DNA from: Prosthecobacter debontii
GTDB taxonomy: Bacteria > Verrucomicrobiota > Verrucomicrobiia > Chthoniobacterales > Chthoniobacteraceae
Assembly (NCBI GenBank): GCA_945905735.1
Contig: CAMDQC010000014.1
Span: forward strand, 1 to 54,802
Direction of reading: 5' to 3'
DNA length: 54,802 bases
Part shown: positions 18,188-27,133 of the stretch, in pieces
How positions within the stretch are numbered: position 1 is the first letter of the stretch
Layout of the letters: every line of letters begins with the position of its first letter
Translations under genes and position numbers: made by a program
The notes under the pieces: generated by a model
What the model saw: the letters and a program-made list of their open reading frames with translations, nothing else
Database searches by the model: none
Told to the model about the DNA's origin: nothing

Positions 18188-19552
18188 ATGTCCACATACA
18201 CAACCTGCTCCGTGCCCGCCGGCGAAAAGATTACCATCAACGCTGGGAAACTCACCGTTCCTGCAAACCCAATCGTCCCTTTCATTCGGGGCGATGGCAC
18301 CGGGCCGGACATCTGGGCGAGCAGCGTGCGCGTGCTGGATGCCGCAGTCGAAAAAGCCTACGGCGGCGCGAAGAAAATCGCGTGGATGGAAGTCTTCGCT
18401 GGCGAGACGGCGTTCACGAAATTTAACAACTGGCTGCCCGATGATACCGTCGAGGCGTTCCGCGAATTTCTCGTCGGCATCAAAGGCCCGCTCACCACGC
18501 CCGTCGGCGGCGGCATCCGCTCGCTGAACGTCGCGCTGCGCCAAATGCTAGACCTCTACGTCTGCCTCCGCCCCGTGCAGTATTTCACCGGCGTCCCTTC
18601 GCCCGTGAAGCGTCCCGAGGCTGTGGACATGGTCATTTTCCGCGAAAACACGGAGGACATCTACGCCGGCATCGAATACGCGGGCGGCACGCCGGAAGCG
18701 CAGAAGGTGCTCGATTTCATCGCGAAGGAATTTCCGAAAGACTTCAAAAAAATCCGCTTCGGAACGAGCGACGCCGTCGTGGAATACATGAAGCTCGCCG
18801 CGCCCGAGCACACGATGGAGAATTACCCGCCGACCGTCGGCATCGGCATCAAGCCTGTGTCGCAAGTCGGCACGATTCGGCTCATCAAATCGGCCATCCA
18901 ATACGCCATCGCGCAGAAGAAGAAGAGCGTCACCATCGTGCATAAAGGGAACATCATGAAGTTCACCGAAGGCGCATTCCGCGATTGGGGATACGCCGCT
19001 GCCGAGCGCATCTTTGGCGACAAAGTTTATACGTGGGCGCAATGGGAACGCACCAAGAAGGAGCAGGGCGAACCCGCCGCGAACGAAGAGCAGAAGGCCG
19101 CGCTGGCTGCGGGCCGTGTGCTCATTAAAGACAGCATCGCCGACATCACCCTCCAACAAGTGCTCACGCGCCCCGGCGATTTCGATGTCATCGCGACGCT
19201 CAATTTGAACGGCGATTACCTCTCCGACGCCCTCGCCGCACAAGTCGGCGGCATCGGCATCGCGCCCGGCGGCAACATCAACTACGTCACCGGCCACGCC
19301 ATTTTTGAAGCCACCCACGGCACCGCGCCGAAGTATGCAGGCAAGGACCAAGTGAACCCCGGCAGCGTCGTCCTCAGCGGCGAGATGATGTTCCGCTACA
19401 TGGGCTGGGGCGAGGCCGCAGACCTCATCATCAAGGGCTTGAACGGAGCCATCGGCAGCAAGCGCGTGACGTATGATTTCGCCCGGCAGATGGAAGGCGC
19501 GACGGAGATCAAGTGCAGCGAGTTCGGCGATAACATCATCGCGCACATGTAG
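18188..19552 (+). CDS. icd: NADP-dependent isocitrate dehydrogenase
   Basis: A 454-residue TCA-cycle enzyme that oxidises isocitrate to 2-oxoglutarate. Visible family motifs: [29 protein letters not shown] (isocitrate-binding serine loop), [41 protein letters not shown] and [15 protein letters not shown]. It is the E. coli-like type, longer by about 38 residues, partly through an Ala/Glu-rich insert ([18 protein letters not shown]). The ATG at 18188 was chosen; an in-frame start at 18152 would add 12 unconserved residues. Divergent from the DapA-family gene with a 139-bp shared promoter region. Confidence 0.96.
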   Translation: MSTYTTCSVPAGEKITINAGKLTVPANPIVPFIRGDGTGPDIWASSVRVLDAAVEKAYGGAKKIAWMEVFAGETAFTKFNNWLPDDTVEAFREFLVGIKGPLTTPVGGGIRSLNVALRQMLDLYVCLRPVQYFTGVPSPVKRPEAVDMVIFRENTEDIYAGIEYAGGTPEAQKVLDFIAKEFPKDFKKIRFGTSDAVVEYMKLAAPEHTMENYPPTVGIGIKPVSQVGTIRLIKSAIQYAIAQKKKSVTIVHKGNIMKFTEGAFRDWGYAAAERIFGDKVYTWAQWERTKKEQGEPAANEEQKAALAAGRVLIKDSIADITLQQVLTRPGDFDVIATLNLNGDYLSDALAAQVGGIGIAPGGNINYVTGHAIFEATHGTAPKYAGKDQVNPGSVVLSGEMMFRYMGWGEAADLIIKGLNGAIGSKRVTYDFARQMEGATEIKCSEFGDNIIAHM

Positions 19553-19671
19553 AGCGTCGGTTGACGGCTTGCTGATACCCTGACGCATTAACCGCTCGTG
19601 AGAGCGTGTCATGGAGCGATTGCATCCTGCTGCGGGAATCTACTGCGCTTGTGTGCGCTGGGACGACGAAC

Positions 19672-20232
19672 CTACTCCTCGTAAATCTCCGAGAGCGGCA
19701 ATTCGCACTCGATGCACGGCAGCAGGAGAGTGTCGCTCGTCTCGTTGTAAATCGTGGCACCCCAGCCGTCGGAGCGGCGTGTGTAAATGGTGACCTCTAC
19801 GCGCTCGCTGTGGACGAGGACGTAGGCTTGAAGGCTCTCGCAGCGGAGGTAGGCGTTTTTCTTTTCTTCGTTATCGAACCGCTCGGTGCTGGGGGAGAGA
19901 ACCTCGAAGATGACGGTGGGGTTTTCGACGAAAAGGGCGTGGCCGTCTATCGGGAGCTGCACTACCGAGGCGTCTGGATAATAGAATCGCTCGTGGAATT
20001 CGTAAGTGAGGTGGACTCGGAAGTCGCAGCCGCATGAGCGGAAATTGGTTCTGCGCAGCCGTGCATCTAGGCCGGAGGAGATATTTCCGCTGATCTCCGA
20101 GTGGCGGACTGTGCCGCCCGGTCGGGCGAAAACGACGCCGTCCACATACTCATTCTTTCCTTCCGATAGTTCTTCCGCCGCGAGGTAGGCGGATGGAGTT
20201 ACGAAAAAATGTTCGCCGGAGATAGCACTCAT
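19672..20232 (-). CDS. Uma2 family (DUF820) putative endonuclease
   Basis: A 186-residue protein of the Uma2/DUF820 family, a PD-(D/E)XK nuclease-like fold of unknown role, often multicopy in cyanobacteria and PVC bacteria. The marks are YVDGVVFAR, HSEISGNI, YYPDASVV and FEVLSPSTERFD, which hold the putative metal-binding Asp and Glu. The ATG at 20232 (MSAISGEHFFVTP) is the likely start; a further in-frame start at 20301 would overlap the end of the gene before it by 4 bp, so coupling cannot be excluded. Confidence 0.85.
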   Translation of the reverse strand: MSAISGEHFFVTPSAYLAAEELSEGKNEYVDGVVFARPGGTVRHSEISGNISSGLDARLRRTNFRSCGCDFRVHLTYEFHERFYYPDASVVQLPIDGHALFVENPTVIFEVLSPSTERFDNEEKKNAYLRCESLQAYVLVHSERVEVTIYTRRSDGWGATIYNETSDTLLLPCIECELPLSEIYEE

Positions 20233-20297
20233 GATTTCTGAAAAGTGGCCGCTTGAGCCAGTCGGAGCAAGGTAGGAGATTCCGAGGGCTTCGCCGC

Positions 20298-23285
20298 TCA
20301 CTTCCTCATCAAAAACCCGAACAAGTCCCGCACTTGCTCGGGCTTGAGGGCGTCGAGGATTCCTTCGGGCATGAGCGATTGAGGCATGGCTTCGGTTTTG
20401 GAGATGTTGGTGCGGTCGAGCGTATGCGTTTCGGTTATCGTGCGCAGGGTGAGGGTTTGGGCGTCTTGTTTGGAGATGAAGCCGGTGAGCAGGCGCCCGT
20501 CGTTGAGGGTGACGATGCTGAGTTTGTAATCGGCGGGGACGATGGCGCTCGGATCGACGATGTTTTCGAGCAGGTAATTGATGTCGCCGCGTCCGCTGCC
20601 GGTGAGGTTGGGGCCGAGGTTTGTGCCGGTTTGCCCGAGGTCGAAGAGCGTGTGGCAGGCGGCGCAGGTCTGGGAGTAAAGGGTGCGTCCGTTTTCGATG
20701 TCGGCTTTTGCGAGGACTTCGGGCGTGAGGGCGGCTTTGAGTTCTTCCATGCGCTTTTTCTTCTGGTCGGACGTGGTGGCGACGGTGCCCCAGACTTCGG
20801 CGAGGCGCTTGCTCACGGCGGCGTCGGCGAGGGCGGCGATTTGGCGGGCGTGGTAGGGAGTGACGGTGTTGCGGGCGATTTTGCCAGCGGCGACGGCGTC
20901 GAGCAGGGCGGTGGCAAAGGCGGGGCGCGAGCAGAGGGCGGTCAAGACGCCGGGGCGGAAGTCGGGGCGGACGCGGGTGTAGTTTTGGGCGATGAGCGGC
21001 CCGGCGTCGTCAAACGCGGCCATGCCTTGCAGGGCGTTGGGAAGGAGGTCGTTGGAGTTTTTGACGAGGGACTCCAGCGTGGCGCGGAGGTCGGCGGGCT
21101 TGGCGGCGATGAGGGATTCGATGGCCTGTTTCCGCGATGCGAGTTCGGCTTTCGCATCGAGGGCGAGGGCGCGGATTTCGTCGAGCGCGCGTCCGTCGCC
21201 GAAGATGACGTTGAGCGCACGGAGCTTGTCGGCGAGGGCGGGGATTTTGCCGGCTTGGGCGGCGAAGGCGGGCCAGTTTGCGGGGGCTTTGGCCTTGGCC
21301 ATTCCGCGCACGGCGGCGGAGATTCCGCGCAGGATGCTGGCGGCTTTGGCTTCGTCGAACGAGGCGTTGGCTAAAGCGAGCAGTCCGTCGAGCCGCTCGG
21401 GTTTTGTGGCGAGGTCGGTGGCGAGGCGGCGGGCGGTGAACTCGACAATCAGCGGGCGATTACAGGCGAGTGCGATGTCCACGGCGCGTTTGCTCACGCT
21501 GGCGTCTTCGGAGCTGACAATACGCTCGAAGCTCGCCCAGTAAGTAAGCAGCACGGCTTCCTCCGATTCGGCTGCCTGTTTTTGATGTTCGGCCAAGCGT
21601 CTTTCGTATTCGCCCGGTGCGCCTTGTTCGGTGGTGATAAAAGGGGCTGACCACATACTTCCCAGAGCTAAAAGCTGAGGCCAACGATTGAAGGCGCGTT
21701 CTACATTTGAGTCTTTCCCGAGATAGTAAGCAGTCCAGTAATCTGTGAGCATCGGAGTGAGTTCTGTCTCGCCAAAGCGCCCCTCCTTTTCGCCACGCAA
21801 TATCCACTTTACGTATCCCATACGGCGATCTCGCGGTTTGCTTCCCACAGTAGGCAATACGCTAAGTTCCCTCAGTTGTTTTTGAATCTGGGTCGCCTCG
21901 TCCTCTGTAATTCCTTGCGCCATTATCCGTTCCGCAAGCAGCCGACCACACACGCGGAATTCCCATTCACTGCCAAACCCCGCGAACCGAGCGAGAGTAG
22001 CGTTATCCCGTGTTTTCAAATCTTCTATTACCAACCACTCAGGCCGCTTCACCTCCCCATACGTAATCTTATAAATCCGCCCGCTCTCGCGATGCACTCC
22101 GTCGTTTTCGTGGCATTCGCCTTGGTCGCTCCAGTCGAGGACGTACACGCCGCCGTCGGGGCCGTAAGTGAGTTCGTTGCCTCGGAACCACGGGTCGCCA
22201 AATGTGATGACGCTGGGCTCGTGCTTGGCGGTGTAGCCGCTGCCTTTTCGCTCCAGTCGCTCGACGTTGATGCAGCGTCCGTGGAGGTTCACCGTCATCA
22301 GTTTTCCCCGGTATTGCTCGGGCCAGTTTTCGCCTTGGTAGATCATGCAGCCGACGTGGGCGTGGCCGCCGCCGAGGTCGTTCGCTTTTCCATCGCGCGA
22401 ATCTGTCCAGCTCTTCGCGCGGTCGTAGTGGTAATGGTCGGCGGTCTGCGGGAGGAGCTGATAGATAAAGGGGTTCGGGTCTTCGCCATACATGCGCTCG
22501 TAGTGCGCGCCGGGGATCATGTGGTAGAGGTGGCCGGTGACGGTGTTGGTGAAAAAGCCCTCGCCCTCCGCGTTGAAATCGAGCCCCCACGGGTTCGTGC
22601 CGCCGTGCGTGACCATCTCGACGGTGTGCCGCACGGGGTGGTAGCGCCAGATGCCGACGCTGATGAGTTGCCGCTCCGCGTCGGGCGTGCCGGGCTTGGC
22701 GACGCGGCTGGAGCCTTGGATGCCGTGCCGTGCGTAGAGCCAGCCGTCCGGCCCCCAGCGCAGGCCGTTCACGAAATTGTGGCGCACAGCCCCGGCGTCG
22801 AAGCCATCGAGCAGGATTTTGTGGGGCGCGTCCGGCTTATCGTCACCGTCCGCATCCGGGATCCACAGCAGGTACGGCGCAGCCGTGCAAAACACCCCGC
22901 CGTAGCCCAACTCGATGCTGCTCAGATTGTGCAGATTGTCGGCGAAAACGGTGCGCTTGTCCGCCTTCCCGTCGTTGTCCGTATCCTCGAAAATCAGGAT
23001 GCGGTCGCGGAGGTTCTTGTCGAAACCGACCGCCGATTCTGCGTAGGTGTAATTCTCCGCGATCCACAAGCGGCCCCGGCTGTCCCATGCACACGCGATG
23101 GGATTCTGAATGTCCGGCTCGGCAGCAAAGACCGTCGCCCTAAAGCCCTCGGGCATCTTGATCAATTTGACCGCTTCATCGGCAGACATGGGCGATTTGC
23201 CGACATCGGTGCCGGAGTTAAACGGCTTCGGAAATTCATCCGCGAAGAGTGAGACAGCGAGGCTGAGGAAAAGTAGTGTGCGCAT
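20298..23285 (-). CDS. PVC-type exported CxxCH heme-binding protein (putative dehydrogenase)
   Basis: A 995-residue exported protein of the large PVC-type heme-binding family. A signal peptide (MRTLLFLSLAVSLFA) is followed by a beta-propeller similar to membrane-bound sugar dehydrogenases (about 45-390: CAWDSRGRLWIAENYTYAE, GPDGWLYARHGIQG, GGHAHVGCMIYQG), then a helical HEAT-like region (about 400-850), and a cytochrome c domain with CAACH at 874-878 and a downstream Met-rich stretch (AMPQSLMPEG). Members are presumed to oxidise sugars or related compounds in the periplasm, but no substrate is proven. The ATG at 23285 yields a good signal peptide. Confidence 0.92.
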   Translation of the reverse strand: MRTLLFLSLAVSLFADEFPKPFNSGTDVGKSPMSADEAVKLIKMPEGFRATVFAAEPDIQNPIACAWDSRGRLWIAENYTYAESAVGFDKNLRDRILIFEDTDNDGKADKRTVFADNLHNLSSIELGYGGVFCTAAPYLLWIPDADGDDKPDAPHKILLDGFDAGAVRHNFVNGLRWGPDGWLYARHGIQGSSRVAKPGTPDAERQLISVGIWRYHPVRHTVEMVTHGGTNPWGLDFNAEGEGFFTNTVTGHLYHMIPGAHYERMYGEDPNPFIYQLLPQTADHYHYDRAKSWTDSRDGKANDLGGGHAHVGCMIYQGENWPEQYRGKLMTVNLHGRCINVERLERKGSGYTAKHEPSVITFGDPWFRGNELTYGPDGGVYVLDWSDQGECHENDGVHRESGRIYKITYGEVKRPEWLVIEDLKTRDNATLARFAGFGSEWEFRVCGRLLAERIMAQGITEDEATQIQKQLRELSVLPTVGSKPRDRRMGYVKWILRGEKEGRFGETELTPMLTDYWTAYYLGKDSNVERAFNRWPQLLALGSMWSAPFITTEQGAPGEYERRLAEHQKQAAESEEAVLLTYWASFERIVSSEDASVSKRAVDIALACNRPLIVEFTARRLATDLATKPERLDGLLALANASFDEAKAASILRGISAAVRGMAKAKAPANWPAFAAQAGKIPALADKLRALNVIFGDGRALDEIRALALDAKAELASRKQAIESLIAAKPADLRATLESLVKNSNDLLPNALQGMAAFDDAGPLIAQNYTRVRPDFRPGVLTALCSRPAFATALLDAVAAGKIARNTVTPYHARQIAALADAAVSKRLAEVWGTVATTSDQKKKRMEELKAALTPEVLAKADIENGRTLYSQTCAACHTLFDLGQTGTNLGPNLTGSGRGDINYLLENIVDPSAIVPADYKLSIVTLNDGRLLTGFISKQDAQTLTLRTITETHTLDRTNISKTEAMPQSLMPEGILDALKPEQVRDLFGFLMRK

Positions 23286-23400
23286 AGCGGCGCGGAAGCT
23301 GGCGAAATGTGCAATGGATGTCCACGGAAGACATCACGGCGGCGGTCGCACCCACCCGATCTGAGGGGATGTGTGGCAGAGGGCTTGCTAAGTGGGAGCC

Positions 23401-24621
23401 ATGCCCAACTCATTCACTCGTCTGTCGCCGCGAGCTATTGTCCTGCTCGCGCTTGCCGTGGGGACGCTGGCGAAGCTGTGGCTGGCTGGGTCGAGTGTCG
23501 GGTCGAACGACTTGTTGGTGTTCCGGTGGTTTGCGCAGTACATCGACAGCGAGGGGCTGGCGGGGATGTATCGGCGCACGGAGGTCTTTAATCATACGCC
23601 GCTGACGAGTGCTTACATGGTGGGGGTGCTCAAGTTGTCGGGAGGGGAGTTGTCGGCGTATGCGTTTTGGTTTCGGCTCGGTGGGATTCTCGCGGATGTT
23701 GCGGTGGTGTTCGGGCTGCTGCGGATGGTGAAAAATGGGGTGCAGATTCCGACTTGGGCGCTGGCGTTGTTCGCTGCAAGTCCGGTGTCGATCATGGTGT
23801 CTGGGTTCCACGGGAATATCGACTCGATGCTGGTTGCGGCGTTGTTTTTCACGGTGCTTGCGCTGTCGGAGAAGCGGTGGCTGCTTGCCGGGCTTGCGCT
23901 TGCGCTGGCTTGCAACTTGAAGGTGTCGCCGTTGTTGGTCGTTCCGGTCTTGGGCCTGTGGGCGCTGGCGCAGAGCCCGCGGGGGGCGGCGGTGTTTACC
24001 GGGAGTGCGCTGGTGGCGATGCTGGTGGGGTGGTCGTTTCCGCTCATGGTGTGTCCGAAGGAGTTTTTGACGAATGTGCTCGGATATGGGGGATTCTGGG
24101 GCATCTGGGGGTTTACGAGCGTGCTGCGGGATTCGGGGTTGCCGGACTTTTCGCGCGTCTCATTTCTCAATCTAACCGCCGCGCAAGTGCTGGTGGCGAA
24201 AGTGCTGAAAGGGATCGTCGTCGTGAGCACGCTCGGGCTCGCGTGGGTGCGGCGGAAGCACGATGTGTTCGCCACGGTGGGCGCGGTGTGGCTGGTGTTC
24301 CTGGTGTTTGCGCCGGGGGTGGCGGCGCAGTATCTCGTGTGGCCCGCGCCTTTTCTGCTGCTGCTCTCGGCGCGTGGATTCGCGTTCGTGACGCTCGGTT
24401 GCTCGGTGTTTCTCGCCATATTCTATACGGCGCTCTGTAAGGGTTGGCCGTGGATTCTCGGGGTGAGTAATGCGGAGACGACACCGCACTGGTTGCCGTG
24501 GACTTATGTCGCGTGGGTGCCGTGCGTGGCGTGGTTGGTGGTCGGTGTGACGCTGTGCGCGCGTCGCCGTGGGGAAGGCGAGGGGTGGGGGATCAGTCCA
24601 CGCTCGTGCGGAGCGCTTTGA
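23401..24621 (+). CDS. Multi-pass membrane glycosyltransferase-like protein (GT-C fold)
   Basis: A 406-residue integral membrane protein with about ten hydrophobic segments. The first periplasmic loop has SNDLLVFRWF with an acidic residue, as in polyprenyl-phosphate-dependent mannosyl- or arabinosyltransferases of GT-C type (DUF2029/GT87-like). GFHGNIDSMLVA and LACNLKVSPLLVVPVL resemble conserved segments of GPI/ALG-type mannosyltransferases. The donor and acceptor are unknown. A GGGAG ribosome-binding sequence ends 2-3 bases before the ATG at 23401; an in-frame GTG at 23392 is an alternative. The 3' end overlaps recJ by 29 bp, convergent. Confidence 0.75.
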   Translation: MPNSFTRLSPRAIVLLALAVGTLAKLWLAGSSVGSNDLLVFRWFAQYIDSEGLAGMYRRTEVFNHTPLTSAYMVGVLKLSGGELSAYAFWFRLGGILADVAVVFGLLRMVKNGVQIPTWALALFAASPVSIMVSGFHGNIDSMLVAALFFTVLALSEKRWLLAGLALALACNLKVSPLLVVPVLGLWALAQSPRGAAVFTGSALVAMLVGWSFPLMVCPKEFLTNVLGYGGFWGIWGFTSVLRDSGLPDFSRVSFLNLTAAQVLVAKVLKGIVVVSTLGLAWVRRKHDVFATVGAVWLVFLVFAPGVAAQYLVWPAPFLLLLSARGFAFVTLGCSVFLAIFYTALCKGWPWILGVSNAETTPHWLPWTYVAWVPCVAWLVVGVTLCARRRGEGEGWGISPRSCGAL

Positions 24622-26281
24622 TCTCTACTTGCGCGCTCACGTTGCCGTTCCATTCGTTGCGCGAGACGGTGAATGCGACATCCCACGGGAGCGGGGGGAG
24701 GGGAGATTCGGCGGCACCCCACCAGACGGCGCGGGCGTCGGCGCGGCCTTGGCGGAGGGTGATGGAGTAGTGGCGCTCTTTCATGATGCGGGGTTCGCCG
24801 ACGTGCATGACTTTGCGGGCGTAGAAGACGGGCTGGCGGTTATCGGTGCCGAAGGGCTGCATGGCGGCGAGTTGTTCGAGGAGTTTGAAATTGACCGCGC
24901 TGAGCGAGATTTCGGCGTCGAGTTGGATGTGGGGGATGAGCTGCTCGGGGGTGAGCACCGCGCGGGCGGCGGTGCCAAAGCGGGCGCGAAACTCATCGAA
25001 CATCTCTTGCCGGATGGTGAGCCCGGCGGCCATTTCGTGTCCGCCGAATTTCTCCATGAGGTCGGCGCATTGGCCGAGGGTGGCGATGAGGGAGAGCCCT
25101 TCGATGCTGCGTCCGCTTCCTTTGCCGATGCCCGTCGTGTCAAAGCCGATGACGATGGCGGGGCGGTGATGTTTGCGCTGGAGGCGGGAGGCGACGATGC
25201 CGACGACGCCGGGGTGCCAGTCGCTGCCGCCGACGACGATGGCGGCGTCGGTCTCGGGGGTGAAGCGGTTGTGCAGTTGCGCTTCCGCTTTTACGCACAC
25301 GTCGTTTTCGACTTCGCGGCGCTCGCGGTTTTGCTGGTCGAGGAGTTTGGCGAGGATGGTGGCGCGGGCGGGGTGGTCGGTGAGGAGGAGTTCGAGGGAG
25401 GCTTCGGCGGAGGCGAGGCGGCCCGATGCGTTGAGCCGTGGGCCCAGCGCGAAGCCGATGTGGCCGCTGTCGAACGGGGGCTTGATTGCGGCGACTTCTA
25501 TGAGGGCGCGCAGGCCGGGCCAGCTTGTTTGCTCCAGCCGCTCTAGGCCTGCGCGGACGAGGGCGCGGTTCTCCCCCACGAGGGGGACGATGTCGGCGAC
25601 GGTGGCGAGGGCGACGAGGTCGAGCACGCTTTTGAGGTCGAAGCCCGCGACGGGCCTCCTTTTCAGCAGCGCGTGGGAGACTTTGAATGCGATGCCCGCG
25701 CTGCACAGGTAGCGGAACTCTTCGCCGCTGACTTTCGGATTCACGAGCGCCACGACGGGTGGGAGCGCGTCTTTGGGCTCGTGGTGGTCGAGCACGATGG
25801 TGTCGATGCCTTGCTCGCGGAGGCCGGTGATTTCCGCGACGGAGGTGGTGCCGCAATCCACGGCGATGAGCAGCCGTGGCGCGTGGATGGCGACGCAGCG
25901 GGCGACGCCGTCTGCCGAGAGCCCGTAGCCTTCATCGACGCGGTGGGGCAAAAACGTCGTCACTTCTCCGCCGGAAGCTCGCAGCACTCGCGCGAGGATG
26001 GTGAGCGAAGTCACGCCGTCCACATCGTAGTCGCCGTAGAGCGCGATGCGTTCTTTCGCCTCCAGCGCGGCGATGATGCGGGCGACGGCGGCATCCATCC
26101 CCGGCATGAGAAAGGGATCGCCGAGCGTGCGCAGGAGCGGGCTGAGAAACTTGCGCGCATCCGCAGCCGCGCCCATTCCCCGCCGGAGCATCACCTCCGC
26201 GACCCACGGCGCGATGCCCGCTTCCGCCGCCAGCTCGGCAGCGCGGGTGGAATCTACGGGCGGCGGCAGGGACCAGCGCAC
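24593..26281 (-). CDS. recJ: Single-stranded-DNA-specific exonuclease RecJ
   Basis: A 562-residue DHH-family 5'-3' exonuclease acting in recombination and mismatch repair. The metal-binding motifs are present: GDYDVDG at 83-89, AVDCG at 140-144, LDHHEP at 164-169 and a later GGHEMAAGLT in the DHHA1 domain. SGRLASAEASLELL is the helix typical of RecJ. Length fits the family. The gene starts at ATG 26281. Confidence 0.96.
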   Translation of the reverse strand: MRWSLPPPVDSTRAAELAAEAGIAPWVAEVMLRRGMGAAADARKFLSPLLRTLGDPFLMPGMDAAVARIIAALEAKERIALYGDYDVDGVTSLTILARVLRASGGEVTTFLPHRVDEGYGLSADGVARCVAIHAPRLLIAVDCGTTSVAEITGLREQGIDTIVLDHHEPKDALPPVVALVNPKVSGEEFRYLCSAGIAFKVSHALLKRRPVAGFDLKSVLDLVALATVADIVPLVGENRALVRAGLERLEQTSWPGLRALIEVAAIKPPFDSGHIGFALGPRLNASGRLASAEASLELLLTDHPARATILAKLLDQQNRERREVENDVCVKAEAQLHNRFTPETDAAIVVGGSDWHPGVVGIVASRLQRKHHRPAIVIGFDTTGIGKGSGRSIEGLSLIATLGQCADLMEKFGGHEMAAGLTIRQEMFDEFRARFGTAARAVLTPEQLIPHIQLDAEISLSAVNFKLLEQLAAMQPFGTDNRQPVFYARKVMHVGEPRIMKERHYSITLRQGRADARAVWWGAAESPLPPLPWDVAFTVSRNEWNGNVSAQVEIKALRTSVD

Positions 26282-26401
26282 CTAGCGGGAAAGCTCGCGG
26301 TGGAGCCCGTGGGAGTTGTCGATAAATTGCATGGGCAGAGGATTGGGAAGACGGAGAGGAAAGTTCAAGCGGAAGTTGGCTAAACCCGAACGCCGCTTTT
26401 G

Positions 26402-26521
26402 AACCGCAGATAAACGCACATCTCCGCAGATAACGGAGGATTGCGCGCCCTCTATTCAGGAAAATAGAGAGACAATCCATACGTGCCATCTATCTGCGTT
26501 GATTTGCGTTTATCTGCGGTT
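26402..26521. repeat. 17-bp inverted repeat with nested hairpin between hscB and recJ
   Basis: AACCGCAGATAAACGCA (26402-26418) is repeated perfectly inverted at 26505-26521. Partial copies (ATCTGCGTT, TCCGCAGATAA) lie inside, plus an inner CTCTATT/AATAGAG hairpin at about 26450-26467. The right arm ends exactly at the hscB stop codon, so the unit could terminate or stabilise the hscB transcript. It looks like a dispersed intergenic repeat. Confidence 0.75.
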
Positions 26522-27073
26522 TCAATCGCGGTGTGCGGGCTGAACGCCGAGCGCCAGGAGTAGCTCCTCGATTTGGCGCAGCCAGTGGCTCAGAAACGTG
26601 AGCCGGTGAAGTGTGGCAGCCAGTTCGTCGTCGGCGCGGATGGCGGCGTGGGCTTCCTCGATGGTGGGGCGCAAGCGGGCTTCGATGGCCTTCACTTTGC
26701 CGAGCAGCGCCAGTCGCTGCGGCTCTAGCAATGCGCGGGCGAGCGGGGATGTCGCCTTCTCGCGGGCGCTGGCGAGCTGTTGCCCCGTGTGCGTGGCAGC
26801 GGCGATGTCCATAAACAGATCGCCCAACTCCGCAGGCGTCTGGTGATGCGTGGCGAGGGACTCCGGGGCTGTGAGCAGGAGGAAATGGCGGAGACGCGAA
26901 ACGGGCTCGCGCAAAGTCAGCCACGCCTCATTCAGCAGCGCGAACGCTACGCCAGAGCCGCCCGGCGCATCCGGGTGGCGCACGGCGCTCAGGCGGTGGA
27001 AGCGCTCCTTGAGCACCTCGGCATCGAGCCACGCGGCACGCGGCAATTCCATCACGGTAAATAGATCGGTCAT
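26522..27073 (-). CDS. hscB: Fe-S cluster co-chaperone HscB (J-domain protein)
   Basis: A 183-residue J-domain protein. Residues 1-75 are the J domain with the HPD motif at 33-35 (AVRHPDAP). The remainder is the helical HSCB C-terminal domain that binds the IscU scaffold (ELGDLFMDIA and following). HscB delivers the IscU-cluster complex to the HscA ATPase. No isc genes are nearby. The ATG at 27073 (MTDLFTVMELP) is preferred over a long upstream in-frame extension to 27316 that covers the divergent phosphatase gene. Confidence 0.82.
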   Translation of the reverse strand: MTDLFTVMELPRAAWLDAEVLKERFHRLSAVRHPDAPGGSGVAFALLNEAWLTLREPVSRLRHFLLLTAPESLATHHQTPAELGDLFMDIAAATHTGQQLASAREKATSPLARALLEPQRLALLGKVKAIEARLRPTIEEAHAAIRADDELAATLHRLTFLSHWLRQIEELLLALGVQPAHRD

Positions 27074-27133
27074 GCGCAGAAGATTGCCATTGTCGGCTTG
27101 CGTGGCGAGATGGTTCTCCCGCAGCTTCGCGCC

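Noticed and set aside
19593..19606. CGCTC-GTGA-GAGCG hairpin as a terminator between icd and the Uma2 gene
   Set aside because: The stem is only 5 bp and no T-tract follows, so termination is not supported.
20253..21374. 373-codon plus-strand open frame over the heme-binding protein gene
   Set aside because: The composition (Gly/Asp/Val/Glu-rich, no motif) is typical of an antisense shadow, while the minus strand encodes a clear CxxCH protein.
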